64,000 bases of DNA from Cristatella mucedo (lineage: Eukaryota > Bryozoa > Phylactolaemata > Cristatellidae). The notes under the pieces were generated by a model that had not been told where the DNA came from, did not search any database, and saw only the letters and a program-made list of their open reading frames with translations. This document shows, piece after piece, positions 1 through 10,636 of this stretch (its first letter is position 1; each line of letters begins with the position of its first letter). The stretch covers positions 746,001 to 810,000 of the forward strand of contig WPIO01000146.1 in assembly GCA_009760855.2 (NCBI GenBank), in the 5' to 3' direction. The position numbers were made by a program, and so were the translations under genes.

Positions 1-985
1 AGCAAAATCATGCTTAGAAAACAAACAAAATGAATAACATGCTAAAGGATGAAATGCACATTGTTAGGATGCAAATGTGGCTAGTGGCAGCATGCACAGT
101 GTCAGCACACATAAGCCCGTGAAGGACGTATCACAGGGCCCCACTTAATGCTGTCCTAATTAGATGTGTTTCTAAGTTCCTTTTAAATGTGGTCAGGTCA
201 GAGGATGTTCTGACGCAGGTCTGCAGAGAGAGTTCCAGGCTTTGGGAGCATACGAACTAAATGCACGGTCTCCAAAAGATTTAAGGTTTGTACGAGGTAT
301 TTCTAGACTGTTGGATTTAGAAAAGCGGGTGGTACGATGCTTGCCCTGATGCTGGAGTATGTCGGAGATATAGGCTGGAGCCATAGAATGAAGGGACCTA
401 AAAGTGAGCGAAAAAACCTTGAAGTCAATCCGTTGCTTCACTGGTAGCCACTGCAGGTCGGCGAGAAGTGGAGTAATGTGGCAACTGCTAAGCTCGCGAC
501 AGACAAGCGTAGCTGCAGAGTTTTGCACGAGCTGCAATCGCCTGATCGCACATGCTGTGAGGCCAGTAAGCAGTGAGTTTCAGAAGTCGAGACGAGATGT
601 CACGAATTCATGGACCAACTTAGACGTGGTATCCTTATCTAAACAAGCCCGATTTTTAGCAATATTATGAAGATAAAAATAGGCAGATTTGACCGTGGAG
701 CTGATATGGTCGTCTAACGAGAGGTCGCTTGGGAATATGACACCTAGATTTCGAGCTGATTTGACAGGAGATATGCTGGCAGAGCCAATTTTGAGCGTCA
801 GCCTTTCCAATTTCTGAATCACACTGGGTTTGCCCATAACTAGTAAGTTAATTTTGTCATCGTTTAGTTTCAGAAAATTTGCTGCCATCTATGTGTGGAT
901 GTCAATAATGCATGCAGCCAGTGAGTTTAGAGAATTTGAGGTGCTCGAAGGCAGGGAGGGATCAAAGAAAAGGTACTGTGCCACA
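1..985 (-). mobile_element. LINE-A fragment, 3' UTR to RT palm, cut by window start
   Basis: Reverse-strand copy of the main L2-like LINE. Read on the minus strand it runs from just after the YADD region (about 985) through the C-terminal RT/thumb region (HITPLLADL, WLPVKQRIDF, APKAWNSL motifs) into the 3' UTR. The hairpin and (TTA)n tail would lie left of base 1. Two frames are needed (193-537 and 580-888), so it is broken by indels and stops. It carries no EN domain or RT active site. Confidence 0.9.
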
Positions 986-1383
986 AAAGGAATATAATTT
1001 ACGAGTGTTTTGCAGAGCTGCTTTTATATTCTCCTAAATACTTGATATCACTTGGCATTGCTGGCTGTCCTATGCAAGGCCGAGAAAAACACGCTGAAGC
1101 TTCCGCAGGCAGGGAAGAATGTATACTGAGTAGGAGACGGAATGCTTTTACGTTGCTTGGACCTGCCCCAAACACTCAGAACTCACAAGAAGCTGGCCAC
1201 TAAAGGGCATCTGGTGTTATTAGGTGTAGAGATATTCTCCGTCGGCTCTTTATTAGAGTGATGCTCTGTTCTCTTCATGGAGATTACAGCAGTGAAGGTA
1301 ATGTCGGAATTCGAAAACTCTATGCCATAGCCGACCCCGGTTTCTGTTGTTTCCGTCTCAAATAAGAGTGTATAAAAAGGCCA
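986..1383. other. no recognised feature
   Basis: About 400 bases between two LINE-A fragments. No repeat seen elsewhere in the window and no convincing coding frame. A short plus-strand frame between an AG near 1240 and a GTAATG near 1299 is open but too short to call an exon. Confidence 0.4.
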
Positions 1384-1722
1384 GTAATTCTTTATTTACT
1401 TTTTTGCTAAGCACTCCTTTCGAAAAGCCTGTAGTCAGGCATATTCTCAAGAAAGAAGAAGTACGCCAAGAAAGCTTGAGCGAATTCCAGCTAGTCTCCC
1501 TTCTACCTGTTCAAATCGATTTTTACCTGCTGTAAGCACCTGAGTGCTGGCCTACCGGCCTGTGCACTCAGGTGTTTACAGATGGTGAAAATCTCTGCTG
1601 TTAGGCTTGTTTGCTCTGAGCATCGCAGTTGCCACACAAATGTAAAGCGCCTAGGAAGAGATTGAGTTTTCTCAGGGCGCTTTATTAAAGGCATTATTAT
1701 TAGTATTGTTATTGCATATATT
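1384..1722 (+). mobile_element. LINE-A, heavily internally deleted
   Basis: Plus-strand mosaic of three LINE-A pieces. 1384-1520 resembles the RT entry region (VVR-LLKK, then VSLLP). 1540-1640 resembles the LTGLPACAI to SCHIT region. It then jumps directly into the 3' hairpin and (ATT)n tail at 1640-1722. The order is normal, so this is one element with large internal deletions. Confidence 0.75.
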
Positions 1723-2123
1723 CAAGCTGACTTTGGCTGGGTCCCAGTAAAGCTTCATATACTTTATAATTTTGTCAATCAGTATCAGGTTCCGTCTGCA
1801 TTTGGCTCCAAGCCCCTCCATGCTGTGAATCGTACCACTTCCTTTTTCGGAATATTAACCGTTTACCTTAACCTTGTACAAACATAAAATCCTTCAGGGA
1901 TCCTGCTTTTTGTTTGAATGCTCCGAAAGATCGGAGCTAACTTCCAATTTGCGTCACAAGATCCCTGACTTGACAACTTAAAAATAACTGAAAATTCAAT
2001 AATGTTTGACATTACGTAGTGATTCAGTGTTATTGGTCCTTTAAGTGCTTAAGTGTGCAGACACTTTACATGGTGCCACTAACCATATTTGCATGCATAC
2101 CGTGTCCAAATCATCCCAACTCA

Positions 2124-2126
<3 letters not shown>
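1723..2126. other. no recognised feature
   Basis: About 400 bases between LINE-A copies. AT-rich, with no repeat partner in the window and no supported coding frame. Confidence 0.4.
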
Positions 2127-2154
<28 letters not shown>

Positions 2155-2606
2155 GTACTTGTTAAAGCGCTTTCAGAGAACTTAACCTCTTTCTAGGCTC
2201 TTTACATTTGCTGCAAAGGGAAATGCAATTAAATGGTAAGTAAAATCATGCTTGAAAAACAAACAAAATGAATAACATGGTTTGGGGTGACATGCACAGG
2301 GTCAGCTTTTAAATGTTGTTAGTGGCAGCATGCACAGTGTCAGCACGCATCAGCACGTGAAAGTCGAATCACAGGGACCCACTAAATGCTGTCCTAAATA
2401 GGTGTGTTTTTAAGTTCCTTTTAAATGTGGTCAGGTCAGGAGATGTTCTGACTCAGGTCGGAGGGAGTTCCAAGCTTTTGGAGCATACGAACTAAATGTA
2501 CGGTCTCCAAAGGATTTGAGGATCGTACGAGGTATTTCTAGAAATTTGGATTCCGAAAAGCGGGTGGTACGATGCTTTTCTTGATGGGGGAGTATGTCAC
2601 ATATGC
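2127..2606 (-). mobile_element. LINE-A 3' end with (TAA)n tail
   Basis: Minus-strand 5'-truncated copy. It begins with about eight TAA units (2129-2152, the tail read backwards), then the 3' hairpin and UTR, and ends in the LPHQAKH region near 2606. Frame 2431-2634 encodes part of the C-terminus (EIPRT-LKSFGDR). Confidence 0.9.
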
Positions 2607-2625
2607 TGTCATCGTGATTGCTGCT

Positions 2626-2722
2626 ACTTAACATTTGATCGTGGTTCCTTTGCGGCGAATGTAAAGTGACTAGAAAAATACTGAGTAATTTTAGGGTGCT
2701 ACGTTGTATTTATTGTTATGAG
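2626..2722 (+). mobile_element. LINE-A 3' end, short diverged copy
   Basis: Plus-strand 3' terminal fragment: the end of the UTR, a degenerate hairpin and a TATTTATTGTTATG tail. It lies 5'-to-5' against the copy at 2127-2606 with only about 20 bases between. The two overlap in element coordinates, so they are separate insertions and not one inverted element. Confidence 0.7.
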
Positions 2723-3187
2723 CATTAGTGTTGTGACGTCATATCACTGGCAGCAGAGTTAAGGACGGTGGTTTTTTGGCATTATTCGCAACAGTTATTA
2801 AATATTACGATGATTGGAAAACTATACAGTATATACATTAATAAATAACAGGAGCTAACTTATGCATAAGTTGTATAAACGAGTAATGGAGCTTAGCTTC
2901 CTTCCAATAATGATTGCTTGCAGGTTGTCAGAAAGTCACGGGTAGTTATAGGTTGCTACCTAGTAGGTACCTAGTCAGGTGAGCTTAATTGCGATTTCTT
3001 TTCTCCAGGGGAGCAGTAGTCAGTAAGTGAATTCTGCTTCGACTGGGTAGGAATATGCTTTACCGGTGTCTTTGCTTGAACTTGGTATACCATGGTCAGT
3101 AACAAGGTGTGCCGCTGGCTGAAATTATTGCAGTCATTACTCAATTTTCACTGTAGTGAGAATTATTCGTATTTTCTTTCTTTATAG
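2723..3187 (+). other. intron-like DNA before the ITAM exon
   Basis: No repeat recognised. It contains two splice-like brackets on the plus strand. One runs from an AG at about 2924 (TTGCTTGCAG) to a GTGAGC near 2979, with one open frame of about 18 codons. The other is a strong acceptor (TTTCTTTTCTCCAG, ending near 3009) followed 14 bases later by GTAAGTG. These may be small exons of the gene whose last exon starts at 3188, but this is inference. Confidence 0.3.
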
Positions 3188-3366
3188 TAGGCGAAAAGGT
3201 CGAGATGAAAGAAAAAATCCCGGGCGAGCCCACACTGCCTAGTCAAACTCCCGTAAGCGAATATGCTTCACTAGAACCAACTCGTGGAAATGAATACGAC
3301 TCCCTGCTTTTTGTCAATCCAACACATACAGTTCCTGGTTTCCTATCTGCTGGTAGTGTTGGATAG
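3188..3366 (+). CDS. terminal exon: receptor cytoplasmic tail with ITAM
   Basis: Follows a good acceptor (pyrimidine-rich TTTTCTTTCTTTATAG). The frame opens with codon GGC at 3190 and stops at TAG 3364-3366, 58 codons. It has no hydrophobic segment and is rich in Pro, Glu, Thr and Ser. Residues at 3262-3273 read YASL and at 3295-3306 read YDSL, separated by seven residues. This matches the immunoreceptor tyrosine-based activation motif, YxxL/I x(6-12) YxxL/I. In known receptors the two tyrosines are phosphorylated by Src kinases and bind Syk/ZAP-type SH2 kinases. The same frame ends properly soon after, as a cytoplasmic tail should. Upstream transmembrane and ectodomain exons were not found and may lie left of the window. 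The motif could be chance or a sorting signal, but acceptor, open frame and spacing agree. Length and splice choice (3187 or 3190) are inferred. Confidence 0.55.
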
Positions 3367-3840
3367 CCTGATCCATATGTCAAGATCGGTTCCCCGGAGA
3401 AGTACCTGCCAGGTGAGTTGAGTATTAAAAGCTATTAGGTCTTTGCTATATTTGCTTTTTGAGCAATAGGAATAGCAAAAGATGTTTTTCAAGTAGTTTA
3501 CACTTTCGTCTTGCCCAGGGAGTAGATGCATTTATCAATAGTCCCTGACTATGGGATGCTAAAACCCATTCGAATAGTAATCAAGTAATGGTTCGGAGAT
3601 TCATAAATTCTATCAAATGAAGGCTTACGTCTATCTATAATTGGCGACATGACCAGTGACGTAAATGATGCTCTACAGCGATTCCATGTAATATAACACT
3701 AAAGTTTCTTTGTATAGAATAATATTGTGAGGCGGTGAATGATACTGGTCATCTCGGACTTACTATAAATTCTCTAGATGTACATAACGGAGGCCATATC
3801 CATAGTGAAAGACAATTACCCACGACCACTCTGAATGAGG
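3367..3840. other. no recognised feature (3' flank of ITAM exon)
   Basis: About 470 bases. No LINE or SINE similarity and no clear AATAAA signal close to the stop codon. The duplicated unit starts at its right end. Confidence 0.4.
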
Positions 3841-4316
3841 AGCTATGCAGCACCTGAAGTTAGCACAACCAATTGGGTGATCGATTACGTGAGCTTTCTA
3901 AAAGAAGCAACGTAGAAGCTTTACAAAAGGGAGGCAGCAGAAAAATGAACCTCACTAAAGCGTCTTCAGGGTTAGACTGTACTCGTGGCTTACTAAGTGG
4001 GTCCCCTGGGAGTTGCGACAGCTTGCCACTTCGTAGTCAACTTACCGAATGTTTAAACACAGTAATTCCTCTTTTAAGCTAGCCAAACCTGTACTTTGCA
4101 TGATTTTGGTATATCACGTCGGTCTTTCTTGCACCAATTGCCAGTATTGACAGGGCAAAGATAAGCATGCGAAAATTAGCAGCCAAGTCAGCACACTGCT
4201 ACAAGAACTTGAGGCTATCCCGAGATCCGATCGCTTCTTGAAGTTATACCGTTCGTTCACGATTCAATTGATGTTTAGTAAAATCCTAATATTATCATGT
4301 CCCTTCACTGTTTACT

Positions 4317-4511
4317 ATGGCTGGAGTCGCTGTAAATAAGTTATTTATTTCGGACGTTTGCACGCCGAATGCCGTCTTATCTTTATGTCTGAAGTCGCAT
4401 AGGATCAATCGCTACAACATTTTTACCGGTATGGCTTCGTCTGACATTGTTCTTTCAGCAAGGTCTATTAGTGTGTTTAAATGGACGAATCGGGCGAATC
4501 ACTCTAACTAA
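4317..4511 (+). CDS. small ORF kept in both copies of unit 1 (hypothetical)
   Basis: 64 codons from ATG to TAA. The aligned position in copy B (25859-26053) is also a 64-codon frame with aligned start and stop, 37 of 64 residues identical by eye, best in the SH-IN-YNIFTG and KWTNRA stretches. I do not recognise the protein. It has no signal peptide and no membrane segment. The DNA around it is about 20 percent diverged, and neutral drift would give a similar protein identity, so selection is not shown. It may be chance. Confidence 0.2.
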   Translation: MAGVAVNKLFISDVCTPNAVLSLCLKSHRINRYNIFTGMASSDIVLSARSISVFKWTNRANHSN

Positions 4512-4649
4512 TACATCATTTTTGGGAAGGTCCACTAAGGATAAACTATCAAAGTCATTAGATTGCTAATTAATGAAGTTAAAGTCGCTATCAAAATGTA
4601 CAAAATTGTGTGCTCCGGTTAATCCTGAGGATATGTAAATGGTCAATCT

Positions 4650-4803
4650 ACCAACATCTAAAATAAATACCTAGTAATAATAATACATATTAATGATATA
4701 CATTAATTAATGATAATACATTTAATAATAAATATAAAATACATACAAATAACTAATCAAAAGTGAATTAAGATAATTATATAAATAAATAGTAAATACC
4801 AAC
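4650..4803. repeat. AT-rich insertion in copy A only
   Basis: About 150 bases of ATTA/AATA-rich DNA present in copy A and absent from copy B of unit 1. Both ends carry ACCAACAT followed by a TAAA-like run, which looks like a short target duplication or slippage boundary. Confidence 0.5.
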
Positions 4804-6234
4804 ATATAAATGTCTGTAGGGAGTTTCAGAGCATTTTATTCTCTAAAGGAATACCTTGTAAGATGGTTAGCTTTCCTCCGTCCTTTACCGTGCAAGCCAA
4901 ATTATTAGACTAATTTCTCATTGATCTACTCGGTCACACTGATCTGTGTAATTAGTACGCGAAGGGGGGCTATAAGTACCTGCGAGACAAGGAAGTCACA
5001 AATAGTCTTTCAGATAATCTCAGAGACCATTGACTCCTGTCGGGGAAAACTGACTCTCGTTTAAGAATTAAGCAGTTATTGGTCCCGTTAAGTAACGTCT
5101 CCCCTACATAAGCCGCACAATTTGAAGTTCACTGCCCATGGACATTGGAGCAGACCGAAACCCACGGCAATTCGCCCATAAATAACTACACCGAATGCAA
5201 CCTAGTTTAAATCCGTCACCTGTCGCCACTAAGCTGAGCGATACTTATTTCATATTGTTGTACAGTATAAACTAAACATGCATCCAGGGAGTGGCCGGTA
5301 TTCGGTAAACTTAGATGGCGATGAGCCTCAGAAACCAATTTGCAGTTGTTTCTCGCCTCATGCTTATTTTTTATAGCGATACCTCACATGCTATTGCAGG
5401 TGCTGATGAGTTCGAGTTGCATCCCTTACGACTGCTCAATGTGTGCTACTGAACGAGCCTATTAATATAGCTCACATATGATATAATTCATACAGAATTG
5501 GCCTATTAATTTTGCCCTTCATTGCCCTGATGTTAATGGGCAAGTTTACCCATGTGCTACGAGCAAGTTCATGTCATGCACTTCTTATCGTTGCTTGTGA
5601 GACGGCACAGCTAACTCTCTGCACAAGCTGGTGCACTTACATTAATATGGTGTCATGGGAGCATCTCTGCACTAAATAATCCGCGACGACAGACCCTGAA
5701 ATTGAAAAAGAGGGAAAAGGACATCTCAGCTCTTTTAGATCTTTCTTGCTCAGAGGGTTGAATAAAATCATGGAAACCAAGTCGTTGGTGAATTATCCAG
5801 CATATTCACGGTCATTCCAAGGGGATTATTGCCCGACCCCATTAAACTGTTCAGAGAAGCTACCTTCCTGGCAAAGTCTAAATTACACTGAGCCCGAATG
5901 CCGAGCCGGTTATTCAAGCGGTGCACCGAGTCCGTTTCAAGTAAAGAGACCTGCTTGAGAACAATTTGCACTCAGTGGCTAAGGACGGTATACTGTTTTA
6001 ATTTACTGAAGCCTTTAAAATTGGTCGGCACAATTGCATTCGGTTATAAGCCTGAAATTCAAATGGTGAATGTTTGCATTCACTCAACCGCTACGGAGGC
6101 TACAACATGAAGCCAGCACTAGCTGCTCCTGACTATTGAAGAGAGATTTGCAATCTTCGCTGGTGCCTTCTATTTTAATATCTTTAAAAATATCAGCAGA
6201 TAAATTCTGAGTGAGTTGCTGTGGATGGACTCTT

Positions 6235-7330
6235 AAACTCGGGTCCCATTCCTGTGAATACGGCCACTTAGTGTTTTATTTTGCTCCCTCCCAGCCATCC
6301 AGCACCTCGAATTCTCCCAACTCATGTGCTGCTTGTATTGATGACATCCGCACATGGATGGCAGCAAATTTTCTAAGACTAAGCGATGATAAAACTAACT
6401 TCCTAGATGTGGGCAAACCCAGTGTGGTTCACAAATTGGAAATGCTGACGCCCAAAATTGGCTCTGCCTGCACAACTCCCGTTGAATCAACTAGAAATCT
6501 AGGTGTCGTTTTCCAAAGTGACCAGTTCGTTAGACGACCACATCAGCTCCACAATCAAGTGTTCCTACTTTCAGCTACATAAAAGAGCTACCATTCGGGG
6601 TTGCTTAGATAAGGATACCACGATTAATTAGGTTCTTGTATTTGTCCCATCCAGTCTTGACTTCTTTAACTCACTGCTTGCTGGTCTACCGGCACGTGCA
6701 ATCAGGCAATTACAGCTGGTGCAAAACTCTGCAGCTAGGGTTAGCTGTCATGAGCGTGGCAGTTGCCAAATAACACCACTTCTCGCCGACCTGCACTGGC
6801 TCTCAGTCGAGCAACGGATCGACTGGCACGTTTCGTCTCTCACTTTTAGCTCACTTTATTATTAGGCCGCACCATATCTCTCAAATATACTCCCACACCA
6901 GGCCAAGCATCGTACCAACCGCTTTTCGGAAACCAGCAGTTTTATAATACGTCGTACGAACCTTAAATCCTTCATAGACCGTGCATTTAGTTCGTATGAT
7001 CTCAATGCCTGGAACTCACTCTTGACTTGCATCACAATATCCCCTGGCCTGACCACATTAAAAAAGAACTTAAAAACGCACCTGCTTAGAAAGCACTAAG
7101 TGGGTCTCTATGATTCTTCCTTCATTTGCTTTTTGCGTGCTTCTACTGTGCATGCTGACCCTGTGCATGTTACCCCCAACCCTGTTATTCATGTTGTTTA
7201 TCAAGCGTGATATTACTCACAATTCAATCGCGTTTCCCTTTGCAGCAAATATAAAGCGCCTTGAAAAAGATTGAGTTCTCTGAGGGCGCTTTATCAAGTG
7301 CATTATTATTATTGTTATTATTTGTATTAC
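6235..7330 (+). mobile_element. LINE-A, RT motif C region to 3' tail
   Basis: Plus-strand copy starting at the decayed YADD region and running through IDDIRTWMAANFL (frame 6211-6582), the C-terminal domain, 3' UTR, hairpin and ATT-rich tail. It has several frameshifts, and the YADD box is destroyed. The left junction is shared with copy B at about 27641, so the insertion predates the duplication of unit 1. Confidence 0.85.
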
Positions 7331-7854
7331 TAACTGGAATAATTAGTGCATAATCTCGCCGTGGGCCCCAGCTGCAACTCTGGCTATCAGTGAGTTGCTG
7401 GCGAAACCACGAAGAAAAGACCAAGCTAGGTACCGACGTTTGCTATCTGAGCAGCACGATGCCATCAACCAATAAAGCTACATTACAATGGCTTGTCCAT
7501 GCTATACATCCCCAATAGACTGGTTCTGCTTTGTGGGCAGGACTGCACGTAAGTATTCCCAATAACTGAATAATTTCGCCGTTACAACCTCGTTGCAGTG
7601 GATTAATCTCTCCAAAAGCCTGTTGCACAGAAAGTGACACGAGTTACGAGCAGTGGTTAGTGCACCCTAAGGAGTGAGCGGCCAAGTCTTGAAATTGTGA
7701 GGCGACTAGCGGACTTCGGACCATTGTCACAACTGAATCCTTGGCCAAATCACGTGTTATTATTAATAAATGTATTACAATGTTTTCAATCAGTGGGCAC
7801 ATACTAGAGAAGACGACTTGTACTCGCAGATCTTCCTGAGTGTGCAGTCAGACG
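7331..7854. other. no recognised feature
   Basis: About 520 bases. A minus-strand frame (7443-7640) begins near an AG preceded by pyrimidines (minus strand of about 7625), but no donor follows and no family is recognised. Confidence 0.35.
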
Positions 7855-8310
7855 CTAGCAGTTAATTTTAAACTCTGCAACTGGCTTGCCTAATGCAAAA
7901 GTCGAATTTACCGTCTCCGACAACTTATAAACCACATGCACTGTCTTCTCATTAAGCAGCGTGTTGACTTCAAAATTAGTCACCTCACTCAGTGGTGCCT
8001 TCATTCTCTACCTCCGCGGCATCTTAACAAATGCTATAGTCACTCAAGTCATTTAGAAGTTTCTGTAGATATATGACACCTATATAGCACTTTAAGAGAG
8101 CTGAATCGCTTTTGGTGCGCTTTAAAATGCAGCAGGGCTTGAGCCGAAAAATACTGTTACTATGTGCGAGCACTTGACCTCTGGAGTAAACCAGGGCCAC
8201 ACATCTTTGAAGACCCTGTCATTATTCGTAAGGTCCCTCAGTGTAGAACTCTTAACTGGCTGACGTCACAATTTCTCCTAATTTGATCACAATAAAAAAA
8301 ATCTAAAATA
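7855..8310 (+). mobile_element. ancient LINE-A remnant
   Basis: Weak plus-strand similarity to the LINE-A C-terminal region: AAACTCTGCAACTGGCTTG near 7870, AAGCAGCGTGTTGACTTCAA near 7955, and CTGACGTCACAA followed by TTTGATCACA near 8260. Many indels; clearly older than the neighbouring copies. Confidence 0.45.
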
Positions 8311-10567
8311 TTCTATGTTATTCATACTTTTCTTAGTCCGTGTGAATTTCCATGAGTGAGCATACGCTTGCTGGAAGCGTGCATAGTGTGTCTATTCAAT
8401 CGGCTGTCATTTTGTTTAGCTTATATAAAGAGCCAGGAAAGACCGCTATCCATGGACGCTCTATATGTATGCCATATTACTAATATCATTATGATTAATA
8501 ACAATATTCCTTACATTTATTTGCAGTTGTTCAAATTCTGATGCCAGGCCAACACTGCAGCACTAAAAGCAAAGCTTTGAAACCAAGTATGAACGCTAGC
8601 AAGGGGCTTCCTCACTGGTCGCCTACCTGCAGGATGGATTAAGAGAATATAGCAACAACTACGGTGATAAAGCTGTACGCTAAGGCTATATTTAGGATAA
8701 ACATTTTTTCGCATTATTTGATATATATTATATATGCAGTGCGTTCGTACACTGTCCACTAGGCATAGTGCTATGCTAGCATCATGGCAGATGGCGAGCG
8801 ACATGATATGGAAAGGTTAGAAGTTTCAGAATCCTCATTTTTTCCAAGAGTCTTACAGTGGTCCTCATAGGAATACATCGGTGAGCTTAAAACCAGCATT
8901 GTACGTTTTAATTATTCAATGTGCATGGCGGCTATGAAATGTTAAGATATTGTGTGATTTAGCATTGGAGTACAGTTAGCTAAGGTCTCTTATTGATGGA
9001 GATAAACCAATGCTACCTCAGCTTGGTTTTGGAGAGGCCATCATTCGATGAGGGACCCTCGGTATTCTGAAATAATGTAGGCGAGCTAGCTACCGGAATG
9101 GCTTGAACTCAGCAGAATGACATTGAATAGCGTACTCAAGTAATGCAGACGTGGTTGAAGCTCAACTTGTGCTGTACTGATATTGCAGCTCCTAGCTTCA
9201 ACGAGAGACTCTTGGGATTTACCTTATGCGACTTAAGAGTCAGCAACGTCTGGATTTCAACCAAAACAAATTGTTGCATCCGAGCAAAAATGTTCACGGA
9301 AAATATCACCGGTTTTATCATATTGACCTTAATTTTTTCTAGAAAGTTAATACTGGCTACAAGCACATGGAAATCACTCCAGACCTGTCATTATGCCACA
9401 CAATCTATTTGTTTCATCCTCATCCGCGAACGAAATAATAAAGAGTCCCACACTTTTGCAACAATAACCATGATAGGACGGGTGATCGGTGCACTCAGAG
9501 AGCCTCTGTGATGAGTGCAGACACGAGAACCAATAGACGAGATTATACATCGGAGACTAGTAGCTTGCGAAACCTTTTCCAGCTGGTTTCTGTAAAGCTG
9601 CAGTATCAGCGGCTTAGAGTCGAAAGCTGGAAGGGCAATATTCATGGAATTCGTATAAAATTTTTTAACACGATTTCGTCAGCTGCACCTGAGGTTGGGT
9701 TGACAACAGTCACTGGGGTTTGGACCTCCAAATAAGCCTGCTTTAAGCAATGAAGGGGTATCTTATTTGCCTCTAATCGAATGCCACAATTGGTAGCTAT
9801 AGGTGACCCGATCGTACCACTCTGTTAGTTATAGATTTATCTTGGTCGGAGACTTCGTTTATGTAGTAAAATTTTATTGGTAAAAATTTTTATGGAGTCA
9901 CAATATTTGGTGGATGCCACGACTGCTACAAGCGGTTCTTCGGATCCCCATTGGTTTGTCTTTTAGGGCCTATGCAGAAATGTGTACTAAGTGAGAGCGG
10001 CTGCCAGCAGTGGTCAGAATTTATATTTCTCCGTTTTACTCAATGCAATGCCGTTTAAAGCTAAACAGAAAGCCTGATTCTTGAGTGCTTGGCTGAACAC
10101 GGGCGGCCGTCTTCACACACCGAGGAGCGAGATCTAAAACAATGGCTGTAGTACTAGCTCCGACTGGTCGGTAGTGGGGTGCTGCCGACGTGTGATTCTT
10201 GGGTATAGCAGGTTACGAGTGATTCCGAATTTAAGGCCGCACACACTATATGTTCTGAAAAAGCACCCTGCAGACGCCTCATATGGAGTAAGCGAATGCT
10301 GGGAGGAAATGGAGTGTTTGTGACATCTACTTAAATGTCGACAACTCAGAGGACGGCTTGACATAAGCCGATAGTAGTTTATCAGCTTTGGGTGCATGCC
10401 AGGTGCAGGCATACTCTCTAAAGCATTAACAGTATTTGTCGGCTCATCTAAAGCATCTCAGCTATTAATTAAGTCGAGCTTTGGGGATCTAGTGCTTAAT
10501 AATAAAAAAGTAGAAATAATTTTTTATACCACCCTAACCTAGTCACTCTCTAGATGCTTTAAATGTA
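8311..10567. other. unique-looking DNA, no recognised gene
   Basis: About 2.2 kb without recognised repeats. Overlapping open frames on both strands at 9136-9735 (up to 122 codons) have no family resemblance that I can see and lack paired splice signals. I see nothing I can call. Confidence 0.35.
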
Positions 10568-10636
10568 CAGTAGGACTCGAACACATGCCATTAGCTGTCT
10601 ATAGTGAGCAGCTTACCCCTGTGCCAAACCAGATTA
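10568..10636 (-). repeat. tRNA-like remnant (SINE head or tRNA pseudogene)
   Basis: On the minus strand, TTGGCACAGGGGTAAGC resembles a tRNA D-arm/A-box and TGTTCGAGTCC a T-arm/B-box, about 35 bases apart as in a tRNA. The acceptor stem halves do not pair, so it is not a functional tRNA. No related copy was seen in the window. Confidence 0.45.

Larger units (their letters stand above)
3841..6234 (+). repeat. duplicated unit 1, copy A
   Basis: About 2.4 kb that aligns along its whole length with 25379-27640 in the same order and orientation, at roughly four matching bases in five by eye. Landmarks shared include ATGCAGCACC at the left end, a CATCCAGGGAGTGGCC block near 5280 (26680 in copy B), and the same join to a LINE-A fragment at the right end. 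No transposase, RT or terminal inverted repeats were recognised. The left breakpoint has GAGCT in both flanks. Its nature is unknown: it may be duplicated genomic DNA or an unrecognised element. Confidence 0.8.

Noticed and set aside
1240-1300. Short plus-strand exon between TTATTAG and GTAATG
   Set aside because: Only about 24 codons, weak acceptor, no family; unsupported.
9136-9735. Overlapping frames of up to 122 codons on both strands
   Set aside because: No recognisable domain, no paired splice sites, no second copy; treated as chance.
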